From positions 186,001 through 250,000 of the forward strand of contig NZ_VHQI01000003.1 of the NCBI RefSeq assembly GCF_006517625.1: DNA of 64,000 nt, in the 5' to 3' direction. Under the pieces are notes generated by a model. The model saw only the letters and a list, made by a program, of their open reading frames with translations. It did not search any database and had not been told where the DNA came from. Source of the DNA: Mixta tenebrionis (GTDB lineage: Bacteria; Pseudomonadota; Gammaproteobacteria; Enterobacterales; Enterobacteriaceae). Positions 1-9,162 of this stretch are shown piece after piece. Positions within the stretch are counted from its first letter, which is position 1. Every line of letters begins with the position of its first letter. Both the position numbers and the translations under genes were made by a program.

Positions 1-408
1 GGACCAGACGCGCTCGGCGCAGTCGCCGGAAGCGACAAAAACTGCCGGCAGCCACTTATCCAGCGGCAGCCAGCTGGGAAAACGCGCGGCAAAATCGCAG
101 GTGACGAAAGGGCTGGGGTGCAGTTGAATCATGGTGTGTTCATAAGAGAGACGCAAGCCCTCCCAGGCGCTGTAAAGCCAGATCGCCAGCGCCGCGTAGC
201 GCAGCGGCGTTTTCGGCGCGATGGCGCCTGCCAGCCCGGCGCCCATCACGCCAAACAGCGCGCAGCGTTCATAAATGCACATGACGCAGGGTTTGAGCAT
301 CATCACATGCTGAAACCACAGCGCGACCATCTCAAGCGCAAATGCGGTCAGCGCCAGCAGCAGCCAGGCGCCACGTCCTGTTGAGCATTGATTCAGATAT
401 CGCAACAT
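1..408 (-). CDS. dsbB: Disulfide bond formation protein B, 3' end cut by window edge
   Basis: Inner-membrane protein that reoxidises periplasmic DsbA and passes the electrons to quinones. I translated the minus strand from the ATG at 408. The first 136 residues are present and about 40 C-terminal residues lie outside the window (E. coli DsbB has 176). Both cysteine pairs fall at the E. coli positions: Cys41-x-x-Cys44 in a [10 protein letters not shown] context with the quinone-site Arg48, and Cys104/Cys130 in the second periplasmic loop. The hydrophobic segments fit a four-helix protein. It lies downstream of nhaB on the same strand, as in E. coli, but a terminator-like hairpin separates them. 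Confidence 0.95.
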   Translation of the reverse strand, partial: MLRYLNQCSTGRGAWLLLALTAFALEMVALWFQHVMMLKPCVMCIYERCALFGVMGAGLAGAIAPKTPLRYAALAIWLYSAWEGLRLSYEHTMIQLHPSPFVTCDFAARFPSWLPLDKWLPAVFVASGDCAERVWS

Positions 409-450
409 AATTCATTCCATTTCATTAGCGTTGAACCGGCAGTGTAAAAC

Positions 451-480
451 AAAAAAAATTCGCTGCCAGCCAGGGCAGCG
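451..480 (-). terminator. Intrinsic terminator of nhaB
   Basis: Read on the minus strand, a 7-bp stem CGCTGCC/GGCAGCG with a 6-nt loop is followed by AA and a run of eight T. It lies between the nhaB stop and dsbB, so dsbB probably has its own promoter. Confidence 0.75.
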
Positions 481-539
481 AAAAAAAGCGGATCTAAATT
501 CATCTCAGCGGTTTTTTACCGCCTGCGCGGCCACGCACT

Positions 540-2075
540 TTACAGCGCCGGCAGGGTTAACCAGCCATGCTGCATAAACCACTGCGTCATCGGTTCCAGC
601 GTATAGATAATGCAGAGCAGCCCGACCAGCGAAAGCACCAGCGTATAGGGCAGCGCCATCCACACCATGCGCCCATAGGAGAGACGGATCAGCGGCGCCA
701 GCGCCGAGGTCAGCATAAACAGAAACGCCGCCTGACCGTTTGGCGTCGCCACCGACGGCAGGTTAGTGCCGGTATTGGTCGCCACCGCCAGCAGCTCAAA
801 CTGTTCCAGACTGATAGCGCCGTGGGTAAAGGCGTTTTTCGCCTCGTTGATATAGACCGTGCCGACAAAAACGTTATCTGAAATAGAAGAGAGCAGGCCG
901 TTAAACACATAAAACCAGGTAAGCTGCGTATTGGCCTCAGCCTGCAGCACAAAGTGAATCAGCGGGCTGAACAGGTTCTGTTCCACAATAACGGCGACGA
1001 TAGCGAAAAAGACCGTCAGCAACGCGGTGAACGGCAACGCTTCGGAAAAGGCGCGGCCAATCACATGCTCATCGGTAACGCCGCACAGCGAGGTCGCAAG
1101 GATGATCACCGACAGGCCAATCAGCCCCACTTCAGCCAGGTGCAGCGCCAGCGCGCAGATCAGCCAGACGGCGATAATGCCCTGCATCCACAGATTAAGT
1201 TTTTCCTGACGGGTACGTTTCCGGCTCGCTTCCCGATCGTAATCCACTAATACGGCGCGCACCTTTTCCGGCAGCGGTTCGCCGTAGCCAAACAGACGAA
1301 AACGCTCCAGCAGCGCGCAGGTGATTAAACCGCAGATCAGCACCGGCAGAGTAACCGGCGCCATACGCAGGAAGAAGCCGATAAAATCCCAGCTGGCCGC
1401 TTTGGCGATGATCAGATTTTGCGGCTCGCCGACCATGGTCATGACGCCGCCCAGCGCCGTACCCACGCCCGCCTGCATCATCAGGCTGCGCAGAAAAGAG
1501 CGGAATTTCTCCAGCGTCTCGCGATGCTCTTCATCATTAAGGCTGTCGGCGCCTTCTCCCGTCGACAGCACGCGATGATAGATATCATAGAAGCCGGCGG
1601 CGACGCTTAGCACCACCGCAACCACCGTCAGCGCGTCAAGGAAGGCGGAGAGGAAGGCGGCGGCAAAGCAGAACGACAGCCCCAGCCAGACTTTAGAACG
1701 AATAGTCAGCAGCAGCCGGGTAAAAACGAACAGCAGCAGCTGGCGCATAAAGTGAATACCGGCCACCATAAAAATCAGCAGCAGCAGCACTTCAAGATTA
1801 TTGGCCAGCTCCTCTTTGACCTGTTCGGCGCTGGCCATGCCGATCATAACGGCTTCCAGCGCCAGCAGGCCGCCGGGCATCAGCGGATAACACTTTAGCG
1901 CCATGGCGAGCGTAAAGATAAATTCCGCCACCAGCAGCCAGCCGGCAAGAAAGGGGCTGACAAAGAAAAACAGCAGGGGGTTGATCACCAGGAAACCCAG
2001 CAGCGTCAGCTTATACCAGTCAGGGGACTGGCCGAGGAAATTACGCGTAAAAGCGCGCCCAGGGGAAATATCCAT
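540..2075 (-). CDS. nhaB: Na+/H+ antiporter NhaB
   Basis: Inner-membrane sodium/proton antiporter of the NhaB family, about 12 hydrophobic segments, expelling Na+ at neutral to alkaline pH. The protein from ATG 2075 ([20 protein letters not shown]) is 511 aa, close to the 513 aa of E. coli NhaB, and aligns from its first residues. An in-frame ATG six codons upstream (2093) would add MRVLLH, which has no family counterpart, so I prefer 2075; a GAGG lies about 12 nt before it. Conserved features include the acidic/amide-rich [18 protein letters not shown] stretch near residues 430-450. It is divergent from fadR, as in E. coli. Confidence 0.95.
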   Translation of the reverse strand: MDISPGRAFTRNFLGQSPDWYKLTLLGFLVINPLLFFFVSPFLAGWLLVAEFIFTLAMALKCYPLMPGGLLALEAVMIGMASAEQVKEELANNLEVLLLLIFMVAGIHFMRQLLLFVFTRLLLTIRSKVWLGLSFCFAAAFLSAFLDALTVVAVVLSVAAGFYDIYHRVLSTGEGADSLNDEEHRETLEKFRSFLRSLMMQAGVGTALGGVMTMVGEPQNLIIAKAASWDFIGFFLRMAPVTLPVLICGLITCALLERFRLFGYGEPLPEKVRAVLVDYDREASRKRTRQEKLNLWMQGIIAVWLICALALHLAEVGLIGLSVIILATSLCGVTDEHVIGRAFSEALPFTALLTVFFAIVAVIVEQNLFSPLIHFVLQAEANTQLTWFYVFNGLLSSISDNVFVGTVYINEAKNAFTHGAISLEQFELLAVATNTGTNLPSVATPNGQAAFLFMLTSALAPLIRLSYGRMVWMALPYTLVLSLVGLLCIIYTLEPMTQWFMQHGWLTLPAL

Positions 2076-2241
2076 GTGTAAAAGCACCCTCATACAGGAT
2101 TAAGTAAAGTTGAAACGCAAAGGGTAAACGTCGCTTACGATGGTGGCAATGCGCTTACGGCTAAACAGCCGAATAATCTCGTTAATATTTGCGCCGGGTT
2201 AAAGTTTTAACCGTAGCGAGGCTAGGTGATGCCTGGGCCCT

Positions 2242-2254
2242 CTGGTATGATGAG
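2242..2254 (+). promoter_or_regulatory. Candidate fadR promoter / FadR operator-like site
   Basis: CTGGTATGATGAG lies about 40 bp before the fadR start. TGGTATGAT reads as an extended -10 element (TGn plus TATGAT, 5/6 to TATAAT). From memory, the same 13 bases form the core of the FadR operator in the E. coli fadD promoter. The two readings overlap, so the resemblance to an operator could come from the -10 alone. No good -35 is visible. Confidence 0.4.
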
Positions 2255-2295
2255 CGGCATATTGCCTAATGATGAAGCAACGAGAATATAACGCT

Positions 2296-3009
2296 ATGGT
2301 TATAAAGGCGCAGAGCCCGGCCGGGTTCGCGGAAGAATATATCATTGAAAGTATCTGGAATAGCCGTTTTCCTCCCGGAACCATCCTCCCTGCCGAGCGC
2401 GAGCTGTCCGAATTAATCGGCGTAACCCGTACCACGCTGCGTGAGGTGCTTCAGCGTCTGGCGCGCGACGGCTGGCTGACTATTCAGCACGGTAAGCCGA
2501 CGCGGGTTAATGATTTCTGGGAGACCTCCGGCCTGAATATTCTCGAAACGCTGGCGCGTCTCGATCATGACAGCGTACCGCAGCTGATTGATAACCTGCT
2601 TTCCGTACGCACTAATATTTCCTCTATTTTTATTCGCCGCGCTATTCGCCACTTTCCCGATAACGCGCGTCAGGTGCTGATCGACGCAGAAGGCGTTGAA
2701 GATCAGGCGGATGCCTATACTGAGCTGGACTATCGCATTTTCCGCGGCCTGGCCTTCGCTTCCGGCAACCCGATCTACGGCCTGATCCTGAACGGTCTGA
2801 AAGGGCTTTATACCCGCGTCGGGCGGCACTACTTCGCTAATCCGGAAGCGCGTTTGCTGGCGCAGCGGTTTTATCAACAGCTGCTGGCCTTCTGCGACGG
2901 CGCCGAGCCGGAGCATATCGTGGCCGCCGTGCGTGATTATGGGCGGCGCAGCGGTGAGATCTGGCACGGCATGCAGAAAAATCTGCCGGACGATCTGCAG
3001 CCCCGCTGA
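2296..3009 (+). CDS. fadR: Fatty acid metabolism regulator FadR
   Basis: GntR-family DNA-binding protein that represses fatty-acid degradation genes and activates fabA/fabB; long-chain acyl-CoA releases it from DNA. From ATG 2296 ([20 protein letters not shown]) the product is 237 aa; E. coli FadR has 239 aa and starts identically. The nine extra codons upstream of this ATG are not conserved. The winged helix-turn-helix covers residues about 10-75 ([24 protein letters not shown]), followed by the all-helical acyl-CoA-binding domain with the conserved [19 protein letters not shown] stretch. It is divergently transcribed from nhaB. Confidence 0.97.
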   Translation: MVIKAQSPAGFAEEYIIESIWNSRFPPGTILPAERELSELIGVTRTTLREVLQRLARDGWLTIQHGKPTRVNDFWETSGLNILETLARLDHDSVPQLIDNLLSVRTNISSIFIRRAIRHFPDNARQVLIDAEGVEDQADAYTELDYRIFRGLAFASGNPIYGLILNGLKGLYTRVGRHYFANPEARLLAQRFYQQLLAFCDGAEPEHIVAAVRDYGRRSGEIWHGMQKNLPDDLQPR

Positions 3010-3055
3010 ACCACCGGGGGCGAACAGGCGTCCGGCACGCTGTTTTAATAGCGGC

Positions 3056-3081
3056 AAAAAGGCCGGAAATGCCGGCCTTTG
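3056..3081. terminator. Bidirectional terminator between fadR and ycgB
   Basis: Stem AAAGGCCGG/CCGGCCTTT with a 5-nt loop between two convergent genes. On the minus strand it continues into a short T run (CCTTTTTG), so it best serves ycgB. The plus-strand T tract is only three bases. Confidence 0.6.
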
Positions 3082-3097
3082 CAGAAGATGCGCCTGA

Positions 3098-4633
3098 CTA
3101 CAGCGCGTTAGGGCGCGGCGGACAGCGATCCAGCATCTCTACGCTGCCGTCTTCGTTTTGCTGCTCCAGATGTACGTCAAATCCCCACAGACGGTGTACA
3201 TGCTTCAGCACTTCGCGGCGGCTTTTATCCAGCGGCGCGCGCTGATGCGGCACGTAGCGCAGCGTCAGCGAACGATCGCCGCGCAGATCGACATTGTAAA
3301 CCTGAATATTGGGTTCAAGGTTGCTCAGGTTATACTGCGCCGACAGCTGCTGACGAATGGCGCGATAGCCAGCTTCATCATGAATTGCCGCGATCTCCAG
3401 ATAGTTGTTGCGATCGTCGTCGAGTACGGTAAACAGGCGGAAATCGCGCATTACCTTTGGCGAAAGAAACTGGCTGATAAAGCTCTCATCCTTAAATTCA
3501 CGCATGGCGAAATGCAGCGTTTCCAGCCAGTCAGCGCCGGCGATGTCGGGGAACCAGTAGCGATCCTCTTCCGTCGGCGTCTGGCAGATGCGCTTAATAT
3601 CCTGGAACATGGCAAAGCCCAGCGCATAAGGGTTGATGCCGTTATACCACTGGCTGTTGTAGGGGGGCTGAAACACCACGTTGGTGTGGCTGTGCAGAAA
3701 CTCCAGCATAAAACGCTCGGTCACTTTCCCCTCATCATAAAGATGGTTAAGAATGGTGTAGTGCCAGAAAGTAGCCCAGCCTTCGTTCATTACCTGCGTC
3801 TGCTTTTGCGGATAAAAATACTGGCTGACCTTGCGCACGATGCGCAGGATTTCACGCTGCCAGGGCTCCAGCAGCGGAGCGTTCTTCTCCATAAAGTAGA
3901 GTAAATTTTCCTGCGGCTCAGAAGGGAAGCGTACTTTTTCCGCCTGCACCTCCTCTTTCTCGCGGCGCGGCAGCGTGCGCCAGAGAGTATTGACCTGACT
4001 TTGCAGATACTCTTCGCGGCTTTTTTGCCGCGCTTTCTCCTCCTGCAGCGAGATCTTTTGCGGGCGCTTATAGCGATCGACGCCGTAGTTCATCAGCGCA
4101 TGACAGGAGTCGAGCAGCCGCTCTACTTCCTCAACGCCGTAACGTTCTTCACATTCGGCGATGTAATTTTTGGCAAACAGCAGATAGTCGATGATCGAGC
4201 TGGCATCGGTCCAGCTGCGGAACAGGTAGTTATTTTTGAAAAAGGAGTTATGGCCGTAGCAGGCATGGGCAATTACCAGCGCCTGCATGGTAATGGTGTT
4301 CTCTTCCATCAGGTAGGCGATACAGGGATTAGAGTTAATCACGATTTCATACGCCAGACCCTGTTGGCCGTGCTTATAGCGCTGTTCGGTTTCAATAAAC
4401 TTTTTGCCGAACGACCAGTGGGCGTAGTTGATCGGCATCCCGACGCTGGAGTAAGCATCCATCATCTGTTCCGAAGTGATAACTTCAATCTGATGCGGAT
4501 AGGTTTCCAGTCGGTAGTATTTCGCTACGCGGTCGATTTCCGCCAGGTAGGTATCAAGCAGTTCAAAGGTCCAGTCGGGTCCGTCACTGAGTCGTTTGCT
4601 GTCCTTAACCGGATCGTCAAATATAGTCGTCAT
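3098..4633 (-). CDS. ycgB: SpoVR family protein YcgB
   Basis: SpoVR-family cytoplasmic protein of uncertain biochemical role. In several bacteria it is co-inherited and co-expressed with the kinase YeaG and with YeaH. The 511-aa protein is collinear with E. coli YcgB (510 aa), including the long identical segments SDGPDWTFELLDTYLAEIDR near residue 16 and NEGWATFWHYTILNHLYDEG near residue 285. The start is supported by GAGGGG before ATG 4633. Its partner genes yeaG and yeaH lie only 7.4 kb away on the same strand in this window, unlike in E. coli. Confidence 0.95.
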   Translation of the reverse strand: MTTIFDDPVKDSKRLSDGPDWTFELLDTYLAEIDRVAKYYRLETYPHQIEVITSEQMMDAYSSVGMPINYAHWSFGKKFIETEQRYKHGQQGLAYEIVINSNPCIAYLMEENTITMQALVIAHACYGHNSFFKNNYLFRSWTDASSIIDYLLFAKNYIAECEERYGVEEVERLLDSCHALMNYGVDRYKRPQKISLQEEKARQKSREEYLQSQVNTLWRTLPRREKEEVQAEKVRFPSEPQENLLYFMEKNAPLLEPWQREILRIVRKVSQYFYPQKQTQVMNEGWATFWHYTILNHLYDEGKVTERFMLEFLHSHTNVVFQPPYNSQWYNGINPYALGFAMFQDIKRICQTPTEEDRYWFPDIAGADWLETLHFAMREFKDESFISQFLSPKVMRDFRLFTVLDDDRNNYLEIAAIHDEAGYRAIRQQLSAQYNLSNLEPNIQVYNVDLRGDRSLTLRYVPHQRAPLDKSRREVLKHVHRLWGFDVHLEQQNEDGSVEMLDRCPPRPNAL

Positions 4634-5140
4634 CGCGCACCCCTCATTGATGAATCTGCCTGAGCAAGCCGTTGCCGTGCAGACTCCTGTTGTTTAAGGC
4701 TCATCCCGCACAACACCGCCAAAAAATCAGGCGAACAGAGTAATGATAGTTCACTGTTTTCCATCTGAAACCCGAATGCAACCGGAAACGGCGATACAAA
4801 ATAAAGCGGCAGAGAAAAACGAACTTTTAAATAACGAATGATGCGTTTATTTCTTATTAGTGCAGAATAAAATATCGCTTACCTTCTGTTTTGCTGCGCA
4901 TGATGATTTCTGCTGAGCTGCCCCTGTTTACAGAGATTCGGCCTCACTTGCTGCTGGATATGGTGCAAAAGCACTATTTTCTACCGAAATGATGCTCTCT
5001 GCTTGTTTTTACTTACCGTAAAGGTAAAAAAGATGTGAAATATGTCAACGTTATGTGTTGATGAATGCGGCAAAATTATCATCCGCCGTGTAGGCTAATA
5101 TTCAGAATATTGTTCTTTAATCATCTCTGCTGGGGGAGCT
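4634..5140. other. Divergent intergenic region ycgB/dadA
   Basis: About 500 bp without a supportable gene, AT-rich around 4790-4880 and 5000-5110. It must hold the ycgB promoter (minus) and the dadA promoter (plus). The only site I can point to is the CRP-like sequence at 5034-5049. Confidence 0.6.
5034..5049 (+). promoter_or_regulatory. CRP-like site upstream of dadA
   Basis: TGTGA-N6-TCAAC compared with the consensus TGTGA-N6-TCACA (8 of 10 core positions). E. coli dadAX is known to be controlled by CRP and Lrp, so the location, about 92 bp before the dadA start, is sensible. No convincing -10/-35 pair fixes the distance to the promoter. Confidence 0.4.
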
Positions 5141-6445
5141 ATGCGAGTTGTCATTCTGGGAAGTGGGGTTGTCGGCGTAGCCAGCGCCTGGTATCTGGCG
5201 CAGGCGGGACATGAGGTAACGGTGGTCGATCGCCAGTCGGGAGCCGCACAGGAAACCAGCGCCGGAAATGCCGGGCAGATCTCGCCGGGCTACGCGGCGC
5301 CCTGGGCAGCGCCGGGCGTTCCCTTAAAGGCAATGAAGTGGATGTTTCAGCGTCATGCGCCGCTGGCGATTCGGCTTGACGGCAGCCGCTTCCAGCTGGC
5401 GTGGATGTGGCAGATGCTGCGTAACTGCGATATGCGTCACTACCAGGAAAATAAAAGCCGCATGGTGCGTATTGCGGAATATAGCCGCGACTGCATGAAA
5501 ATGCTGCGCGAGCAGACCGGTATTCGCTATGAAGGGCGGCAGGGCGGCACGCTACAGCTGTTCCGCACTGCGCAGCAGTATGAGAGCGCCAGCAAAGATA
5601 TCGCCGTGCTGCAACAGGCGGGCGTGCCCTACGAGCTGCTGGAGGCGCACCAGCTGGCCCGCGTGGAGCCGGCGCTGGCCTCCACGCAGCATAAACTGAC
5701 CGGCGGGCTGCGGCTGCCTAATGATGAAACCGGCGACTGCCAGCTGTTCACGCAGCGCCTGGCGGAGATGGCCGCCCAGGCGGGGGTGACCTTCCGCTTT
5801 AATACGCCGGTGGATCGCCTGCTACGCGAGGACAACCGCATTGTCGGCGTGCAGTGCGGCAACGAGGTGCTGACGGCGGATAGCTATGTGGTAGCCTTTG
5901 GCTCCTGGTCTACCGCGCTGCTGAAAGAGATGGTGGCTATCCCGGTCTATCCGCTGAAAGGCTATTCGCTGACTATTCCGCTGCGCGATGAGGCGGGCGC
6001 GCCGGTTTCTACCGTACTGGATGAGACCTATAAAATCGCCATTACCCGTTTCGATCGGCGCATTCGCGTCGGCGGCATGGCTGAAATCGTCGGTTTCAAT
6101 AGCCGTCTGCCGCCGGCACGGCGTGAAACGCTGGAGATGGTGGTGCGCGATCTCTATCCCAACGGCGGCTTTATCGAGCAGGCAAGCTTCTGGAGCGGCC
6201 TGCGCCCGATGACGCCGGACGGCACGCCTATTGTCGGCGCGACGCCGCTGAAAAATCTTTATCTGAATACTGGTCACGGTACGCTCGGTTGGACCATGGC
6301 TTGCGGTTCAGGCCAGCTGCTTTCTGATATCATCTCCGGCAAAAGACCGGCGATTGCCGCAGATGACCTGTCGGTGCATCGTTATCTGCCAGGTTTTTCG
6401 CCGGTAACGCAGCCGCAGCTACATAACGCTAACGTTGCACGTTAA
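5141..6445 (+). CDS. dadA: D-amino acid dehydrogenase small subunit DadA
   Basis: FAD-dependent membrane-associated dehydrogenase that oxidises D-alanine to pyruvate and ammonia and feeds electrons to the respiratory chain. 434 aa, collinear with E. coli DadA (432 aa). The N-terminal dinucleotide-binding motif [20 protein letters not shown] is at residues 4-23; the C-terminal DAO motif includes [11 protein letters not shown] and [18 protein letters not shown] strong Shine-Dalgarno (GGGGGAG) precedes ATG 5141. It is followed 19 bp later by the catabolic alanine racemase dadX, forming the dadAX operon that converts L-alanine to D-alanine and then pyruvate. Confidence 0.97.
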   Translation: MRVVILGSGVVGVASAWYLAQAGHEVTVVDRQSGAAQETSAGNAGQISPGYAAPWAAPGVPLKAMKWMFQRHAPLAIRLDGSRFQLAWMWQMLRNCDMRHYQENKSRMVRIAEYSRDCMKMLREQTGIRYEGRQGGTLQLFRTAQQYESASKDIAVLQQAGVPYELLEAHQLARVEPALASTQHKLTGGLRLPNDETGDCQLFTQRLAEMAAQAGVTFRFNTPVDRLLREDNRIVGVQCGNEVLTADSYVVAFGSWSTALLKEMVAIPVYPLKGYSLTIPLRDEAGAPVSTVLDETYKIAITRFDRRIRVGGMAEIVGFNSRLPPARRETLEMVVRDLYPNGGFIEQASFWSGLRPMTPDGTPIVGATPLKNLYLNTGHGTLGWTMACGSGQLLSDIISGKRPAIAADDLSVHRYLPGFSPVTQPQLHNANVAR

Positions 6446-6464
6446 TCAGTTACAAGGAGAGGCT

Positions 6465-7535
6465 ATGTCACGTCCGATTGTCGCAACCATTCATAGCGCT
6501 GCGTTGCGGCAAAACCTGGCGATTGCGCGCCAGGCCGCACCGGATTCCCGCATCTGGTCTGTGGTAAAAGCTAACGGCTACGGCCACGGCATCGCTCGTA
6601 TCTGGCAGCATCTTAGCGCTACAGATGGTTTTGCTTTGCTTAACCTTGAAGAGGCGATTTTGCTGCGCGAGCAGGGGTGGAAAAAACCGATTCTGCTGCT
6701 GGAAGGTTTTTTTCACAGCGATGAGCTGGCGCTGCTCGATCGTTATCGTTTGACTACCAGCCTGCACAGCAACTGGCAAATCAAAGCGCTGGCGCAGGCG
6801 CGGCTGAGCGCGCCGCTGGATATCTATGTCAAAGTAAATAGCGGCATGAACCGGCTGGGCTTTTTGCCGGAGCAGATTCCTAATGTCTGGCAGAAGCTGC
6901 GCGCGCTGGAAAACGTCGGCGAAATGACGCTGATGTCCCATTTTGCCGAGGCGGAAAGCGCAGAAGGCATTGTCGAGCCGATGAAGCAGATTGAGCGCGC
7001 GGCGGAAGGGCTGGAATGCCCGCGGTCGCTGTCGAACTCGGCGGCGACGCTGTGGCATCCTGAAGCGCACTTCGACTGGGTCAGGCCGGGCATCGTGCTG
7101 TACGGCGCCTCGCCCAGCGGGCGGTGGCAGGATATTGCCGGCACCGGCCTGAAGCCGGCGATGACGCTTACCAGCGATATTATCGCTGTACAGACGCTGA
7201 AGGCGGGCGCCGGGCTAGGCTATGGCTATCGCTATCACGCGCCTGATGAACAGCGTATTGGTATTGTTGCCTGCGGCTATGCCGATGGATATCCGCGCCA
7301 CGCGCCTACCGGTACGCCGGTGATGGTAGATGGCGTGCGCACCCGGACGCTGGGCACGGTTTCCATGGATATGCTGGCGGTGGATCTGACGCCCTGTCCG
7401 CAGGCGGGCATTGGCTCGAAGGTCGAGCTGTGGGGAGAGCAGATCAAAATTGACGAGGTGGCCGGCAGCGCCGGCACCGTTGGCTATGAGCTGATGTGCG
7501 CGCTGGCGCCGCGGGTACCGGTTGAGGTGCGTTAA
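6465..7535 (+). CDS. dadX: Catabolic alanine racemase DadX
   Basis: PLP-dependent racemase that interconverts L- and D-alanine and supplies DadA. ATG 6465 is preceded by AAGGAGAGG and gives 356 aa, the E. coli DadX length; an ATG ten codons upstream overlaps the end of dadA and has no such site. The PLP-binding lysine is Lys35 in [10 protein letters not shown]. The second catalytic element is near residue 255 in the [19 protein letters not shown] region. The TAA stop (7533-7535) overlaps by 4 bp the stop of the convergent MFS gene. Confidence 0.96.
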   Translation: MSRPIVATIHSAALRQNLAIARQAAPDSRIWSVVKANGYGHGIARIWQHLSATDGFALLNLEEAILLREQGWKKPILLLEGFFHSDELALLDRYRLTTSLHSNWQIKALAQARLSAPLDIYVKVNSGMNRLGFLPEQIPNVWQKLRALENVGEMTLMSHFAEAESAEGIVEPMKQIERAAEGLECPRSLSNSAATLWHPEAHFDWVRPGIVLYGASPSGRWQDIAGTGLKPAMTLTSDIIAVQTLKAGAGLGYGYRYHAPDEQRIGIVACGYADGYPRHAPTGTPVMVDGVRTRTLGTVSMDMLAVDLTPCPQAGIGSKVELWGEQIKIDEVAGSAGTVGYELMCALAPRVPVEVR

Positions 7536-8728
7536 GATCGGAGCGCGGTGAGCGAGCCGCGCATCTGCTTACTGCAGCGCCACGCCAGAAACGTGAGCGC
7601 TGCGCCCGCCAGCATCATCAGCGCCAGCGCATCTTTTTCCTTTAGCGGCAGCGCCATCATCACCAGCCCGGCAGCGGATCCGCCCGCCATCTGAATAAAA
7701 CCCACCAGCGCCGAGGCGACGCCCGCCTGCTGCTGATAAGGCTCCAGCGCGTAGCTGGTGGCGGGGCCGACGGTAAAGGCCAGCCCGGCGACCGCCACCG
7801 CTACCGGCAACATATAAAGCGCCCAGTGGGTTTGCAGGCCGGCCGGCAGCAGCTGCTCGCCAGCAAACAGCAGCGCGGCGCCCAGCAGCATCGTCAGCGT
7901 GCCCAGCGCCAGACACACAGGGCGCCCTGCCTTACGAATTATTTTATTGGCCAGCACGCTGACCAGCATGATCCAGAAGCCGTTGGCGCCAAAGGCGACA
8001 GAAAACTGTAACGCGCTTAAATGGCCTTCGGTCATCAATACATGCGGCGCCAGCGAGACGTAGGTCAACACCATGCCCAGCGCGCCGGCATTAGCGAAGG
8101 CAAAGGCCAGGAAGCGCGGCTCGCGCAGGATAGCGCCATACTGGCGCAGCGGCACTCCTCTGACCTTACGCGTGTCCGCCGGCCGCGTTTCCGGCAGCAG
8201 CAGACCAATCAGCACGCTGATAAACAGCGCGTAGCAGGCCAGGAACCAGAAGGGCGCGCGCCAGCCGAAGGCGGCGGCGAGAAAGCCGCCCAGCATCGGC
8301 GCCAGCGCCGGCACAATATTCAGCGCGCCGTTAAGAAAGCCGTAGGCGCGCGCCGCCTCGTCGCCGGCGAGGCGATCGCGCACGCCGCTGAAGGCTACCA
8401 CCGCCGTACAGCAGACCGCACAGCCCTGTACCACGCGCGCCAGTAAAAACATCGGCCAGTTCAGGGCGCAGGCGGCAAGGGCGCTGCCGCAGATATACAG
8501 CAGCAGGCCGATCATCGCTATCGGCTTGCGGCCAAAGTTATCCACCAGCGGCCCGGCGATAATCTGCCCCAGCCCCATGACCAGTAAAAAGACCGGAATA
8601 GTGGTTTGCACGGTGGTAACCGGCGTCGACAGCCCCAGAGCAATATCCGGCAGGGTAGGCAAATAGAGATCGATGCCCAGCGGCGCCAGCAGCACCAGGC
8701 TAAGCAGCAGAAAGGTAAATTTTTGCAT
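7532..8728 (-). CDS. Bcr/CflA-type MFS drug efflux transporter
   Basis: Proton-driven inner-membrane exporter of the DHA1 class, 398 aa with about 12 hydrophobic segments. The N-terminal signature [16 protein letters not shown] and the motif LVDNFGRKP (loop 2-3) are typical of Bcr/CflA transporters. Overall it most resembles the MdtL-like branch, but I cannot assign a substrate. No clear Shine-Dalgarno precedes ATG 8728 (the upstream bases are CTTTTCCT), so translation may be weak or start elsewhere. It is convergent with dadX and absent from the corresponding place in E. coli, so it is an insertion in the dad-cvrA interval. Confidence 0.85.
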   Translation of the reverse strand: MQKFTFLLLSLVLLAPLGIDLYLPTLPDIALGLSTPVTTVQTTIPVFLLVMGLGQIIAGPLVDNFGRKPIAMIGLLLYICGSALAACALNWPMFLLARVVQGCAVCCTAVVAFSGVRDRLAGDEAARAYGFLNGALNIVPALAPMLGGFLAAAFGWRAPFWFLACYALFISVLIGLLLPETRPADTRKVRGVPLRQYGAILREPRFLAFAFANAGALGMVLTYVSLAPHVLMTEGHLSALQFSVAFGANGFWIMLVSVLANKIIRKAGRPVCLALGTLTMLLGAALLFAGEQLLPAGLQTHWALYMLPVAVAVAGLAFTVGPATSYALEPYQQQAGVASALVGFIQMAGGSAAGLVMMALPLKEKDALALMMLAGAALTFLAWRCSKQMRGSLTALRS

Positions 8729-8801
8729 AGGAAAAGGTTTGCCCTGAGTTTTTTAAGCTGCACAGGGTAAAGAGATGTTAAACAAAAAGAAAGCGGAATG
8801 A

Positions 8802-8830
8802 TAAAAAGGGGAGCAGCCAGACACTGCCCC
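8802..8830 (-). terminator. Terminator of the 77-aa hypothetical gene
   Basis: On the minus strand GGGGCAG and CTGCTCCCC form a stem with a small bulge and 7-nt loop, followed by TTTTTATC. It lies 18 bp past the stop of the small gene at 8848 and before the MFS gene. Confidence 0.55.
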
Positions 8831-8847
8831 GTATGACGATCGGCGTA

Positions 8848-9081
8848 TCAGGCGGGTTTTTTCAACACCCAGCGATCCTGCTGTTTATCGTAGTGGCAGA
8901 TCTGCAAATCAACCGGCTCACCGTCGATCCAGGCAGGCACGCTGGTTTCCTGATCCCAGCCGTCAAGCTGGTAGCTGAGTCCGGGATTGGTTTGACAGGG
9001 AATGCTGACGGTATCCACCTTTTCGGCATCCAGATCCGCATCAATAATCTCGTAGCGACCAATTTTGACTACATGACCCAT
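8848..9081 (-). CDS. Hypothetical protein, 77 aa, acidic
   Basis: Small soluble protein (starts MGHVVKIGRYEIIDADLD) that I do not recognise. It has a well-placed GGAGG 9 nt before ATG 9081 and its own terminator, which together make it a credible gene. It has no signal peptide or membrane segment. The centre is rich in D, E and Q and contains four tryptophans (GWDQE, PAWIDGEPVD, DRWVLKK). It sits between the MFS exporter and cvrA on the same strand; no function can be inferred from context. Confidence 0.7.
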   Translation of the reverse strand: MGHVVKIGRYEIIDADLDAEKVDTVSIPCQTNPGLSYQLDGWDQETSVPAWIDGEPVDLQICHYDKQQDRWVLKKPA

Positions 9082-9162
9082 AGTTATTCCCTCCAGGAAA
9101 GACGTGAGCTTTAAGCGTAGTCGCTGCAGCCGGAAAATCGAGCGCCAAAGCGGGCAACCAGA

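Noticed and set aside
4660-4690. Sigma-54-like sequence upstream of ycgB (GG and GC elements)
   Set aside because: The GG-to-GC distance is 9 rather than 10 bases and the flanking consensus is poor, unlike the clear site at yeaG.
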